From positions 8,536,432 through 8,600,431 of the forward strand of contig OZ014416.1 of assembly GCA_963965975.1 (NCBI GenBank): a stretch of DNA of 64,000 bases, written 5' to 3'. Positions 1-11,130 of the stretch are shown in pieces. A program made the translations under genes and the position numbers. Position 1 is the stretch's first letter, and each line of letters begins with the position of its first letter. This stretch comes from Xestospongia bergquistia (Eukaryota > Porifera > Demospongiae > Haplosclerida > Petrosiidae). Below the pieces are notes generated by a model, which saw nothing but the letters and a program-made list of their open reading frames with translations, had not been told where the DNA came from and did no database searches.

Positions 1-365
1 TGCATAAATTTTGATATTGTTGACCTACTAATTACTAAACTAATTTTCATAATGTTTGTTATAACCAATTTACTCTTATTTATAGAAAATAGAAACATAA
101 TGGAGTAATTTCAGTCAAAATTAATTACTATAATAAAAATTATAGCCTAAAAAAGAGTTTAAAAGAACTTTTAAGGAGTTGTATAAGTTATTTATTGACC
201 TAAAAATAGAGCACTCTGATTGGTCAATTAAGACATAACATAGTACAGCTTTAAACATTTTCTGTCTCTATCAAATACATTGACCACATCATGAATATTG
301 TTGATACTTTAATTGATTTTTGAACATCTGGATTATATGTACTCTCTTGTTTTCTATAAACAATT

Positions 366-470
366 GTAGTGTTAATATTTGTGGGAAGCATTGTTTTCTT
401 GTAAATTTAAGTGTGATACTTTTGTTAAACCTGAAACAGCAGTACACCATTATATTAACTGTACCAAGTT
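366..470 (+). pseudogene. decayed CAP-Gly last exon, copy upstream of gene A
   Basis: Aligned by eye to the better preserved exon at 20539-20657. Shared landmarks are GTGTTAAT, a CATTG/CATTAC-TTTCC stretch, CTGTAAA, TTTTGTTAAACCTGAAA and AGTTACTAAAAATAGAC. The reading frame is lost except for the Phe-Val-Lys-Pro-Glu segment. It is a passenger of the duplicated spacer, not a functional gene. Confidence 0.5.
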
Positions 471-896
471 ACTAAAAATAGACGAGTAGTTACTAAAAAT
501 AGTTACAGTTGTTATGACATAATGACATCATGCAGTCTTAAAAACTAGCTGTGTCTTGTCAGTTCAGTTATATATTATTTTGTTCCTTCTCTATTGAATA
601 TCTGTTATTAATAATCATTTGTAATGTAATTAATGTAATTAATTGTCTATTTATTTCATGTACAGGTGTTACTTTCAGTTATATTATTATATATTGTTGT
701 CATTAGAGATCTGATAAGAAGTCCATACATTTTGATTATGATACTATCCCTCTAATATATGGCCATTAACTATTTTGTTGCAATTTCCTTAAAGCAAATC
801 AGTTGAACTACTATAACTTTTCAATGTATGACTTACACTCACTAACATGTGGTATAAAAATTATGTGTAGCTAGTTTAATTACTCTTAAATTATAG

Positions 897-1097
897 GAGC
901 ATACTCAATAGAGATTCTGTCAGGTGATCACTTTCAAGCATCTGGTTGGCTGTAAGTGACACCACCCCCATATCTATAATTATATATACTGTAATTTTTA
1001 GTGCCACTTCAAACTTTATATAAGAAATGCTGATTGATCTTTGTGCAGACTTTGGATCTTGTTGAATTTGTTGTACATTTGTAATCAAAAGAAATTG
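897..1097 (+). other. exon-like pair in the repeated spacer (copy 1)
   Basis: Segment 897-951 is preceded by TTATAG and followed by GTAAGT. Segment 1002-1097 is preceded by TTTTTAG and followed by GTAAGT. Read across the 50-bp gap, the first segment gives ...EILSGDHFQASGWL and continues into ATSNF. This copy meets TAA soon after, and the other copies meet TGA after RNAD. Copies at 32043-32240 and 47667-47865 keep all four splice signals. Product unknown; it could be the 3' end of a duplicated gene or a non-coding transcript. Confidence 0.35.
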
Positions 1098-2589
1098 GTA
1101 AGTAATATACTTGTAGAATTAGTTACTGAACTGCCATTATGTGATATTATACAACATGTATGAAGTGATAGCCTGTAGTCTTCCACAGTCAGACTTTAGA
1201 AAGCCTGTTGATAGCTTTCAGTTATAAGGGCTGATACCCACTGGTGAAAAGCAAGACATATTTAAAACAATTAAGAGATGTGTATAAGATCTCTAGAGCA
1301 ATGTGAAGGTGAATAAGATTAATGACTAAGTTAGAAGCTACATATACTGAAATTATGTTATAAATACTAAAGTTTACAATTATTCTGGACAGACCAGAGA
1401 TCAAAACCACATTAGTCATTAAATTTAACCTAACATTGTATGAAGCAAACCCTGTGTATATATGTATTCTTAGTATAATTGGAAATGCACAAAACAGAAT
1501 ATATAATTATGAGGACATATCCAAAGGAATTATTGATATTACTAAGTATATTTTCAATACATTCAACTTAGTGATGTTATAAATGACATAAGATGAACAC
1601 ATTACATAGTTACCAAATATATCAGACCCAAATACCCACAATGTACTAATTAGACAGTATATTAATAAATGTTATTACACTTGTAATGATGGGCAAGCAT
1701 TAATAGAAATAGATGAGAAAAAGAACATTCATACATACCAGCTAAGAAGTACTAGAAATATTATATTAAATGTGTACTGACCATTCACAGATGGCTACTA
1801 TAATTATCACAGCTGAAATAAGTAAAATTATGATACCAACACTTTGAGCAGTGTGCTTGGTGTGCATTCCCTCCTACGACAAGAGTGTGTGATGTTTATA
1901 TCTAATAAGCAGTGTGTTTTTTATATATTCTATATTAGACTTAATACATCATTTGTTTTTATAATGCATTTGAGGGAAAGCACACTTGTCACAACTTTGC
2001 TTTATTTGTGATCATAATTTCACTCATAGTAGCTATGATAGGAATCTATTGGGACAGTATCTTATACTTATTGTAGTTTTCAAAAGTTGTACATGTATCT
2101 CTTCAAATTTTTATTGGCACTGTACTGACTGAAGGTATTTGAGGAGTGATCATGAGGAACACTGTATAGATGAGTTTGATGTATTTATACTTAAATCATC
2201 ATTACATTTTTAATTTACATAAGAGGTTAATATTCACAAAAGTAACAAGTCTTTTACAGTAAAAAATACCCAAAGTAAATGTTTGTATATTATAATAATT
2301 GAGACTGCTGGCAACAAAGAAAGAAGAGACAAACAGGGACAAGCCTTTAGTTTGTTAGGCTTGAATACCACAACACAATGACTCCTAAATGTCATGATTA
2401 CTAATTAAGAGAACCCATTTTTAAGATATGTTTATTGTCTTGTGATACTGTTTACAGTGAGTTACCTCTATAAAGCAAGTACAAAGTACACTATGCAATT
2501 GTTTTTACTATTGAAGGGGAAATATACTTTGTAATAGTAGCACTTTTAGAATAAGACACCTTTAAGCTTTTAGACATTTATTTGTAAGT

Positions 2590-2635
2590 TGTTCTGTAGG
2601 AACACATGTCTGAACTTCATATCAAATCTTAAAGT
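2590..2635 (+). promoter_or_regulatory. conserved 5' leader of the family (gene A copy)
   Basis: In all six starts (2636, 22022, 34477, 45847, 49416, 59988) the ATG is preceded by a roughly 40-base leader that begins right after a TTTTTAG or TTCTGTAG and reads GAA(C/T)A(C/T)AT, ending AAAGTATG or GAAGTATG. The fixed AG and pyrimidine-rich lead look like a splice acceptor, so the leader may be joined to an upstream untranslated exon. Confidence 0.45.
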
Positions 2636-5600
2636 ATGGCTGATATAAAAATCAATTCTGATAAAAGGAATCAAGTGAGTTTGTATAATACATGTACTAT
2701 ATAGTGTAGTACAAACATTTTATATCATTGTTGTCAATGAATATAAATGTTATCTCTTCTAGAAAATGTACATTAGGAAGGATTACTTATAATATATAGC
2801 AATTTATAGGGTCCAGTAGTGCAATGGTAGATAATTGTACACTGCATAATTATTAGTAAATTAAAGCAGAGCTGGCAAGTCAAAGTAGGAGAATGTGGAA
2901 TAATTTCTAATAAAATTAAGTCATTACTATTTATACTTTATTGGATCTGTATTCTTAGAGACACATTAACTTTATTGTAAGTTATCAATGTATTATAAAC
3001 ATGAATGAAGTTTAGAGTCTATTAATCATCTGATAATTAATATTAATTCATTAAAATTAGGTTATTAATATTTATACCTTATTTGATCTTTGGTTTAAGA
3101 GAAAGTCATGTATATATTATAATCTGTGTATTATTATTTTCAGAGCTATGATTTCCCTCTTCTCGATGCTGCTAAAGATGGAGACCTAGAGGGAGTGATG
3201 TCAGCTCTTAATAATGGAGCAGATGTAAATTATAGAGATGAGGTTAATTTTAAATAATAATTCTGTTTTTGGTTTAAATGTCTTTCAATAAAATTAGTAA
3301 AAATATTTAATACATTGACTTGATACTGAAAACAGTTTAATAATTTATGACATCTCAAACTAACAAATGTTTTATAACATTACTAATTGTGAACTTAATC
3401 TGACTGTTTAGTGAAATGAAATGTATTTACTTACAATAAAATGATGACTAATCAGTAAAACAAGTGATTGAATATTAACTATAACACACACCTCTCTATC
3501 AGAATTAATATTAGAATATCTTATATTAAGTACTAATATTAATATTATAACTAGTCAATGTAACTTGTAACAATTAATTTCTGTAGAGTCAGCAGACAGC
3601 TTTATATCATACCTCAACAAATGATTACACAGAGATAGTCCAATTACTCTTAAAGTATAATGCTGATCCTAATATTTATAACAATGCCAGTGTGTATTGT
3701 GTAGTATTAAGTCTAGATCTATGTCATACTAGTATAGGATTATAATAATTAATTTCTACAGGATCAGGAAACAGCTCTACATTTGGCCTCAAATAATGGT
3801 CATATTGAGATAGTCCAGTTACTCTTAAAACATAAAGCTGATCCCAATATTTGTGACAAGGTCAGTGTGTATTATATATAGATATTGTTGTATGTACTAT
3901 ATAGTATTAAGTCTATATCATACTAGTACAGGATATATAGTGTATAGTGTGAGTTAGGGATATAATTGATGTTAATATTGTACTAGTCAATGTAACTTAT
4001 AATAATTAATTTCTATAGGATAAGTGGACAGCTTTACATTGGGCCTCATATAAAGGTCATACTGAGATAGTCCAGTTACTCTTAAAATATAATGCTGATC
4101 CCAATATTTGTAACAAGGTCAGTGTGTATTATGTATAGATATTGTTCTATGTACTACATAGTATTAAGTCTGTATCATACTAGTACAGGATATATAGTGT
4201 ATAGTGTGAGTTAGTGATATAATTGATGTTAATATTGTACTTATAATAGTCAATGTAACTTATAAAAATTAATTTTTATAGGATCAATGGACAGCTTTGC
4301 ATTGGGCCTCAAGAAATGGTTGCACCAAGATAGCCTATATACTTTTAAAACATAAAGCTGATCCCAATATTTATAAAAAGGTCAGTGAGTATTGTGTATA
4401 GATATTGTTGTATGTATTACATAGTATTAAGTCTATATTATAGTAGTACAGGATATATAGTGTATAGTGTGAGTTAGTGATTGTTAATGTTGTACTAGTC
4501 ATTATTACCTACAATAATCAATTTCTATAGGATCAGCAGACATCTCTACATTTGGCCTCAAGTAATGGTCACACTGAGATAGTCCAGTTACTCTTGCAAC
4601 ATCAAGCTGATCCCAATATTTGTGACAACGTCAGTGTGTACTGTGTATAGATATTGTTGTATGTACTACATAGTATTAAGTCTATATCATATGAGTACAG
4701 GATATATAACGAGTTAGTGATATAATTGATGTTAATGTTGTACTAGTCAATGTAACTTATAATAATTAATTTCTATAGGATAAGTGGACAGCTTTACATT
4801 GGGCTTCAAGAAATAGTCATACTGAGATAGTCCACTTACTCTTAAAATATAATGCTGATCCTAATATTTGTGACAAGGTCAGTTTGTATTGTATATAGAT
4901 ATTGTTGTATGTACTACATAGTATTAAGTCTATATCATACTAGTGCAGGATATATAGTGTATAGTGTGAGTTAGTGATATAATTGATGTTAATGTTGTAC
5001 TAGTCAATGTAATTTATAATAATTAATTTCTATAGGATCAGTGGACAGCTTTGTATTGGGCCTCATATAATGGTCAAACTGAGATAGTCCAGTTAGTCTT
5101 AAAACATAAAGCTGATCCCAATATTTGTGACAAGGTCAGTGTGTATTATGTATAGGTATTGTTGTATGTACTATATAGTATTAAGTCTATATCATACTAG
5201 TACAGGATATATAGTGTATAGTATGAGTTAGTGATATAATTGATGTTAATATTGTACTAGTTAATGTAACATATAATAATTAATTTCTGTAGTGTCAGGA
5301 CACACCCTTATATTGAACCTCATATAAAGGTCATACTGAGATAGTCCAGTTACTCTTAAAATATAATGCTGATCCCAATATTTGTAACAAGGTCAGTGTG
5401 TATTGTGTATAGATATTGTTGTATGTACTACATAGTATGAAGTCTATATCATACTAGTACAGGATATATAGTGTATAGTGTGAGTTAGCGATATAATTGA
5501 TTTTAATATTGTACTAGTCAATGTAACATATAATAATTAATTTCTATAGGATAAGTGGACAGCTTTACATTGGGCCTCAAGAAATAGTCATAATGAGATA

Positions 5601-8600
5601 GTCCACTTACTCTTAAAATATAATGCTGATCCTAATATTTGTGACAAGGTCAGTTTGTATTGTATATAGATATTGTTGTATGTACTACATAGTATTAAGT
5701 CTATATCATACTAGTACAGGATATATAATGTATAGTGTGAGTTAGTGATATAATTGATGTTAATATTGTACTAGTTAATGTAACATATAATAATTAATTT
5801 CTGTAGTGTCAGGAGACACCCTTATATTGGGCCTCATATAAAGGTCATACTGAGATAGTCCAGTTACTCTTAAAATATAATGCTGATCCCAATATTTGTA
5901 ACAAGGTCAGTGTGTATTATGTATAGATATTGTTGTATGTATTACATAGTATTAAGTCTATATCATACTAGCACAGGATATATAGTGTATAGTGTGAGTT
6001 AGTGATATAATTGATGTTCATATTGTACTAGTCAATGTAACATATAATAATTAATTTCTATAGGATAAGTGGACAGCTTTACATTGGGCCTCAAGAAATA
6101 GTCATACTGAGATAGTCCACTTATTCTTAAAATATAATGCTGATCCTAATATTTGTGACAAGGTCAGTTTGTATTGTATATAGATATTGTTGTATGGTAT
6201 TAAGTCTATATCATACTAGTACAGGATATATAGTGTATAGTGTGAGTTAGTGATATAATTGATGTTAATATTGTATTAGTCAATGTAACATATAATAATT
6301 AATTTCTACAGAATCAAAGGACAGCTCTACATTGGGCCACAAAAAATAGTCACACTGAGATAGTCCAGTTATTCTTAAAATATAATGCTGATCCTAATAT
6401 TTGTGACAAGGTCAATTTGTATTGTATATAGATATTGTTGTATGGTATTAAGTCTATATCATACTAGTACAGGATATATAGTGTATAGTGTGAGTTAGTG
6501 ATATAATTGATGTTAATATTGTACTTATATAATAGTCAATGTAACTTATAATAATTAATTTCTATAGGATCAGTGGACAGCTTTGCATTGGGCCTCAAGA
6601 AATGGTTGCACCAAGATAGCCTATATACTTTTAAAACATAAAGCTGATCCCAATATTTATAAAAAGGTCAGTGTGCATTGTGTATAGATATTGTATGTAC
6701 TACATAGTATTAAGTCTATATTATAGTAGTACAGGATATATAGTGTATAGTGTGAGTTAGTGATTGTTAATGTTGTACTAGTCATTATTACCTACAATAA
6801 TCAATATCTATAGGATCAGCAGACATCTCTACATTTGGCCTCAAGTAATGGTCACACTGAGATAGTCCAGTTACTCTTGCAGCATCAAGCTGATCCCAAT
6901 ATTTGTGACAACGTCAGTGTGTATTGTGTATAGATATTGTTGTATGTACTACATAGTGTTAAGTCTATATCATATGAGTACAGGATATATAACGAGTTAG
7001 TAATATAATTGATGTTAATGTTGTACTAGTCAATGTAAGATATAATAATTAATCTCTATTGGGTCAGGAAACAGCTCTACATTTGCCCTCAAGTGATGGT
7101 CATACTGAGATAATACTAAAATAGTCTAGTTACTCTTACAACATCAAGCTGATCCTAATATTTTTGATATATTAAAATATTATATATTAATATTTTGGTC
7201 TGTATATTACTTTATTGTTGATAATTTACTTTTTGTTAGTATGGTGATACCGCATTGCATATCGCCTGCTATAAAGGTTATTTAAATGTTATTAGCTGCT
7301 TGCTATCTGAAGGAGCAGATATAAATGTTAAAAACAATGAAGGTAAAACTCCACTGGATGTATGTGAAGATACAAACAAGGAGGAAATTGTTAGTCTCTT
7401 TAACAAATATAATCCAAAGAGAGGTAAGGTGTTATTAAAGATGAACAACATTACATACTCACACATTCCTTATTTGTTATTATCTAGTTTTGGAAGATGT
7501 GTCTAAGTGGAATATTGAAAATGTTGAAGAAGACCAGGTCTTTGAGAAAAGAGAATATGGAGTCATGTTAGTTATTCCACCATCAGCAGTAGAGAAGAAA
7601 AAAGAAGTTAAAACTGAAGTTAAGGTTGTTACACCTGAGGAAACAGATGCCATTCTCCCTCCTGATGTTGAGCTTGTGAGCTGTTTCTATAAAATTGAAA
7701 CAACTGGAAAATTTTCAAAACCTATTGAACTTTATCTTCAACATAATGTTGAACTCACATCACAAGAAGAATGTAAACAGTTAGCCTTTATAAAAGCTAA
7801 GGGTCCACCACCTTATAAATTTGAGTTAGTGCCCACTGATGTACAAGAGTTTAGACCTTATGACAACTCTGGAGTTGTTAGACTCTGTGATTTGTCTCTA
7901 GTTGCTGTAGTTAAGAAATTGTTTCAAAAACTAAAGAGTGCTCTATTTCGACAACTATCATGCAGTTATATAATGACAGTTTTTGTCAAGCAAATGATGA
8001 AATCTTGTTGGGAAATACAAGCAGTAGTCACAAAGAATCTTGGACCTTTCTTAAAGGTATATTTGACAAATAATAAAAAGAATAATAGTTTTTATCATTA
8101 GAATTTTTTAAAGATATTAATATTATTCATAATATACTCTTGTATTTGTTAGAGGGTAAAGACTGAGGCTTGTTTTGAAAGTTGGAAGAGAATAGAACCA
8201 GTCAGTTTTTTCTTTGATCCTGTCATTAATGAAGTGACAATTACTAATGAGTACTATGAGATCAAGCCAATGATCTATCCATTTAAAGTAAAGTATTTAG
8301 TTGATATTATTACTTTGTTATATTTATTGTATTAAAGGTCTCTAAGGAAGTAGTTGATAAATGTCAACCTGATACTGCCCTGCCTTATTTAAGATTTCAA
8401 GCCTTTCTTAAAGATGATAAAGAGGTTACTGACCTTGAGCTCAGTTTTAAAGGAATGAGAGAAGAGACAAGTTTAGTGATTGCTAGTTATGATTTGCAAC
8501 AAATGAAAGGTATGGAATTTAGACAATTAAATTGTTATTTCATTAATGCATAGAAAATGTAATAATAATAAAATAACTTTCCAAGGCTAAATTACTTTTA

Positions 8601-11130
8601 TAATTTTATGTAGATATTTCTGCTCCTTCATTTCCTGCTACTCTTTCTACTAGTCAACCTAGTTCTACCATCAGTACCCTACCTCATCCTACTTCTACAA
8701 CATTTCCTCTTTCTCCTACTTCAATTATTGCTAGTACTCCTAGTTCTGTTGATAACCAATCTTCTATTGGTACTCCTCCTATTGTCAGTGATCCTTCTCC
8801 TTACAGTACAAAATCTTCAAACATTCCCAATGACTTGTTATGTGAGTCATTTAAGTGTAAAATGAAAGTTGTTATTAGATATTGTACTTTAACATTTTGT
8901 AATAGTATGGATAAGCATTTTTTCATTAGATAAGGAGCATCATTTGACAATGTTACTTCATCCAATTAAGTACAAGTGGGATACTATTGGTGAACAACTT
9001 AAAGTGCATTTTAGTGATATAAAGTCTGCTGAGTACAATGTGCCATATGAAAAGATTATGCTTTCACATTATATAAATATATTGTTATTATATAAAGGCA
9101 TTTTATTAATTAGGTAAGGAACCAAAGAAGCATCACCTGATGACATTACTTCACCCAATTAAGTATGAGTGGGATATTATTGGTACACAACTTGGTGTAC
9201 CAGATGTTTATATAAAATGCACTTTTGAGGAACGTCAACATACCAGAAAACTCTCTGAAGTCCTTCAGGTCTGGATAGATAACAGAACTCGTCCAGTTTG
9301 TTGGCAAACAATTATTACTGTTGTAGAAGAGCCACCTGTAGAAAACAAAGTAGTAGCTGATGATATATATCAGTTCTTAACAAGACCAGATATTCAGAAG
9401 GAATATCTATCTTCTCATCATCAGACTGGTAAATAAAATTTTATTATGTATATAAATATTGTTATAACTCTAGATCACTTGATCACTATATTTAATTCTC
9501 CTCCTCAAATTCCACCAAAACCTACTCCACCTACTCCACAAAAAGGTATTAGTCCTAACAATTATTGTATATTAATAACATTTTTCATTTGTTTGTCATT
9601 ATAGGTCGCTCTATGTCTACTGTTATTCGTCCTCCAATTCCACCAAAACCCTCTACAAGGAAAGGTACACAATAGACTCATAAATACTTATTCATAATTT
9701 ATTACTGTAGGTCGTCCTTTATCTTATCATCCACCTCCTATTGCAACAAAACCTACTAAGAAGAAAGGTACTAGAATAATTTATTTCTGTATGCTCCTGG
9801 AGAATGAATGATCAATGTTTTTTTTCTAGTGGAGATAGATGAAATGGAACAAGAAGCTCCGTTAGAATCATCTAATCCTATTGGAGTAAGAACTATTTTA
9901 AAAACTATCAAAATATCTTTATCTTTCTTAGTTTGCTGCTCATTGTCTTCATAAACAAGCTAAACAATGGGAGGAGAAAGATAATGATATGATAGTAGCT
10001 ACTAAACGAATGGCCAGACTGATGATGAAAATGTCAAAGTTTGCCAAGTAAGTGTCATAGAATGAAATGTGTGAATTTTGTGTAATGTGCTGTTATCACT
10101 TAATAAAATGATGAAATTAGATTATATCAACTATAAATTACAATACTTTATAGTTACATATAATCATTTGCCATTCATTACAATATAAACATTTTTTTCT
10201 GTACAACATGTTATTTGATTGAGTATATACTTAATTCACTGCTATGTTGTGGTATTATTAATTTACATAGTGATGAAGTTGATGAAGTGACATCCAAAGA
10301 GGATTTCATGGAAACAGCTATCCTTATAACAACAGAGAGTGAAGAAGTTATCAAAAAGGCTAAGAAAGTTGCTACTTTTTGCAAAGATGAGAATCTTAAC
10401 AAGGTGAGGAAAATTAATATATTATAGTAACTATATAGAGAAAGTGATAGCTTGATATGTTCTTCTATAAAAGTGATGATATTACTATATTAAATTTGTA
10501 TTGAATGTAATATATTTTTGCACAACATTTTATACAAATATACAAAGATGCCATACTGAGCAACTTGTGTTATATATTTCAGAGAAGTTGTATATATACA
10601 GTCTTAATAACCTATAGATTCATATATAGACAAGTTATATTATTATATGTAGAGAGAACTTTTACTACATAGAGAGAATTTTTACTCTACCATGTTGCTT
10701 GCTTACAGCTCTTGTTTGTTGTATAATACATTTTTAAATTTTTTTTATCTCAACTATTATAGAGTTTGGTACAAAGTTATGAAAAAATTGAAACCATTGC
10801 TCATCAACTTCAAGCAAATGTTTCTGTAGAGAATACCAGACAAAAAGGAATAGGTAATAATGAATATAATTGATTATAATAATTAATATTAAGTGATAAG
10901 TAGTAGTTTAAAGTCATTCATTTTACATAGACCCAAAAGAAGATACAGAAGCCACTCAACTGTTGACAGTCAATGCTGAAAACCTAATGTCTGCAGTGTC
11001 TGAAGTACTCAGTATTACTGAGAGTGCTATAATAGCAGTACCTCCTGAAGATCATGGTCAACTGATTGGTCTAATAAGTTGGGTTAAAAGTTCGTCTGAA
11101 GCTACATCACCTTTAATTGATTTTATATAA
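2636..11130 (+). CDS. gene A: ankyrin-ZU5-Death-proline motif-vinculin tail protein
   Basis: Span of a multi-exon gene with a deduced protein of about 1303 residues (1270 if the stop-bearing exon is skipped). Exons: 2636-2674, 3144-3242, fourteen 99-nt ankyrin exons (3587 to 6912), 7240-7423, 7488-8056, 8153-8287, 8338-8509, 8614-8841, 9114-9428, 9474-9545, 9605-9664, 9711-9767, 9830-9885, 9932-10047, 10271-10403, 10763-10853, 10931-11130. All junctions are AG/GT except one GC donor, and phases agree throughout. The start [13 protein letters not shown] opens a 39-nt exon present in every copy. Likely a cytoplasmic adaptor linking an ankyrin-bound partner, Death-fold signalling and actin. One ankyrin exon carries TGA, so this copy needs exon skipping or is becoming a pseudogene. 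Confidence 0.8.
3144..7423 (+). repeat. gene A ankyrin repeat exon array
   Basis: The N-cap exon 3144-3242 is followed by 99-nt, phase-0 exons starting at 3587, 3762, 4019, 4282, 4531, 4779, 5036, 5293, 5550, 5807, 6064, 6312, 6568 and 6814, then the terminal 184-nt exon 7240-7423. Each 99-nt exon is one ankyrin repeat of the form [22 protein letters not shown] ending near A-D-P-N. The exon plus intron unit is usually 257 bp and the introns are nearly as alike as the exons. Exon 5293-5391 carries TGA at 5314-5316. The exon at 3587 ends at a GC donor. A degenerate unit lies at 7061-7180. Confidence 0.9.
7061..7180 (+). pseudogene. decayed ankyrin exon in gene A
   Basis: Clearly derived from the 99-nt unit: GGT CAG GAA ACA GCT CTA CAT is recognisable, as is the closing GCT GAT CCT AAT ATT. 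The acceptor AG has become TTGG, an extra segment after GAG ATA brings an in-frame TAG, and the donor after the repeat is gone. It should be spliced over, with exon 6814-6912 joining to 7240. Confidence 0.8.
7488..8056 (+). other. gene A ZU5 domain exon
   Basis: 569 nt, entered in phase 1 and left in phase 0, about 190 residues. The first half matches the ZU5 pattern: [12 protein letters not shown], then alternating hydrophobics, [15 protein letters not shown], and [11 protein letters not shown], corresponding to the family's core of IPP-A, PP-L-S and a K/RPV/I strand. The second half (about residues 110-190, ending TKNLGPFLK) is specific to this family. In ankyrins, UNC5 and PIDD, ZU5 lies between the recognition module and the Death domain, as it does here. 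Confidence 0.8.
8153..8509 (+). other. gene A post-ZU5 exons (UPA position)
   Basis: Two exons, 8153-8287 (45 codons) and 8338-8509 (57 codons plus 1 nt), separated by a 50-nt intron. They encode a conserved soluble segment with [11 protein letters not shown] and [11 protein letters not shown]. The position between ZU5 and the Death domain matches UPA in ankyrin, UNC5 and PIDD, and the predicted strand-rich character fits. I cannot show UPA homology from motifs alone. Confidence 0.5.
8614..8841 (+). other. gene A Ser/Thr/Pro-rich linker exon
   Basis: 228 nt, phase 1 in and out, encoding a low-complexity linker rich in Ser, Thr and Pro that ends IPNDLL. The donor TTGTTAT|GTGAGT is the same in B and D, and C has TTGTTGT|GTGAGT. 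The linker is longest here and in gene C (222 nt) and much shorter in B (78 nt) and D (93 nt), so length varies freely as expected for a disordered tether. Confidence 0.65.
8930..9113 (+). pseudogene. partial extra Death domain exon in gene A
   Basis: After acceptor TTTTTTCATTAG (ending 8929) the sequence encodes the first 40 or so residues of a Death domain ([11 protein letters not shown] is intact), then loses similarity after the Asn-Val-Pro-Tyr region at about 9050. No donor follows. The next acceptor, TTAATTAG at 9113, opens the complete Death domain exon in the same phase. The linker donor at 8842 can therefore skip this remnant cleanly. Confidence 0.65.
9114..9428 (+). other. gene A Death domain exon
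   Basis: 315 nt, phase 1 at both ends, 105 residues. It shows the Death-fold pattern Y-x-W-x-x-I-G-x-x-L-x-V, an L-S-E-V-L-Q-V-W-I helix, C-W-x-T-I-I-x-V-V-E and a final I-x-x-F-L helix. It is two residues shorter than the 321-nt exons of B, C and D, and the region after the VPD turn is diverged (CTFEERQHT in place of [11 protein letters not shown]). It likely forms homotypic Death-domain contacts. Confidence 0.8.
9474..9767 (+). other. gene A three proline-lysine motif exons
   Basis: Exons 9474-9545, 9605-9664 and 9711-9767, all phase 1 to 1. Each ends in a motif of the type PP-x-I-(P/A)-x-KP followed by Lys: [26 protein letters not shown] and [12 protein letters not shown]. These look like SH3 ligands (PxxPxK-like) placed immediately before the vinculin tail, just as vinculin has a proline-rich strap before its tail. 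Partner identity is unknown. Confidence 0.7.
9830..11130 (+). other. gene A vinculin/alpha-catenin-type tail exons
   Basis: Exons 9830-9885, 9932-10047, 10271-10403, 10763-10853 and 10931-11130. Matches to the vinculin tail, in order, are [19 protein letters not shown] (vinculin has a similar KW..KGNDII-AAKRMA), LMMKMSKFA, an amphipathic helix ending [17 protein letters not shown], a Q-x-Y-E-K-I-x-T-I-A-H-Q-L segment, [17 protein letters not shown] and a final ISWVKS. This order reproduces the helical bundle that binds F-actin and acidic lipid in vinculin. The head domain is absent. TAA is at 11128-11130. Confidence 0.8.

Larger units (their letters stand above)
1..2635. repeat. 5' flank of gene A, spacer block alpha
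   Basis: No intact gene. The same block lies upstream of gene C (about 31125-33638) and gene D (about 47075-49415), with small indels. It holds a decayed CAP-Gly exon (about 366-470) and a two-exon-like cassette (897-1097), listed separately. Its last part is the 5' flank of gene A and ends in an acceptor-like AG followed by GAACACATG about 40 bases before the ATG. The rest is AT-rich sequence with no supported gene. Confidence 0.7.

Noticed and set aside
3587-6912. CRISPR-like regular repeat spacing in the ankyrin region
   Set aside because: The 257-bp period is explained by exon plus intron units encoding ankyrin repeats; no short repeat-spacer structure.
10211-10402. Minus-strand open frames opposite tail exons (also 42859-43041 and 53666-53959)
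   Set aside because: Antisense shadows of vinculin-type tail exons.
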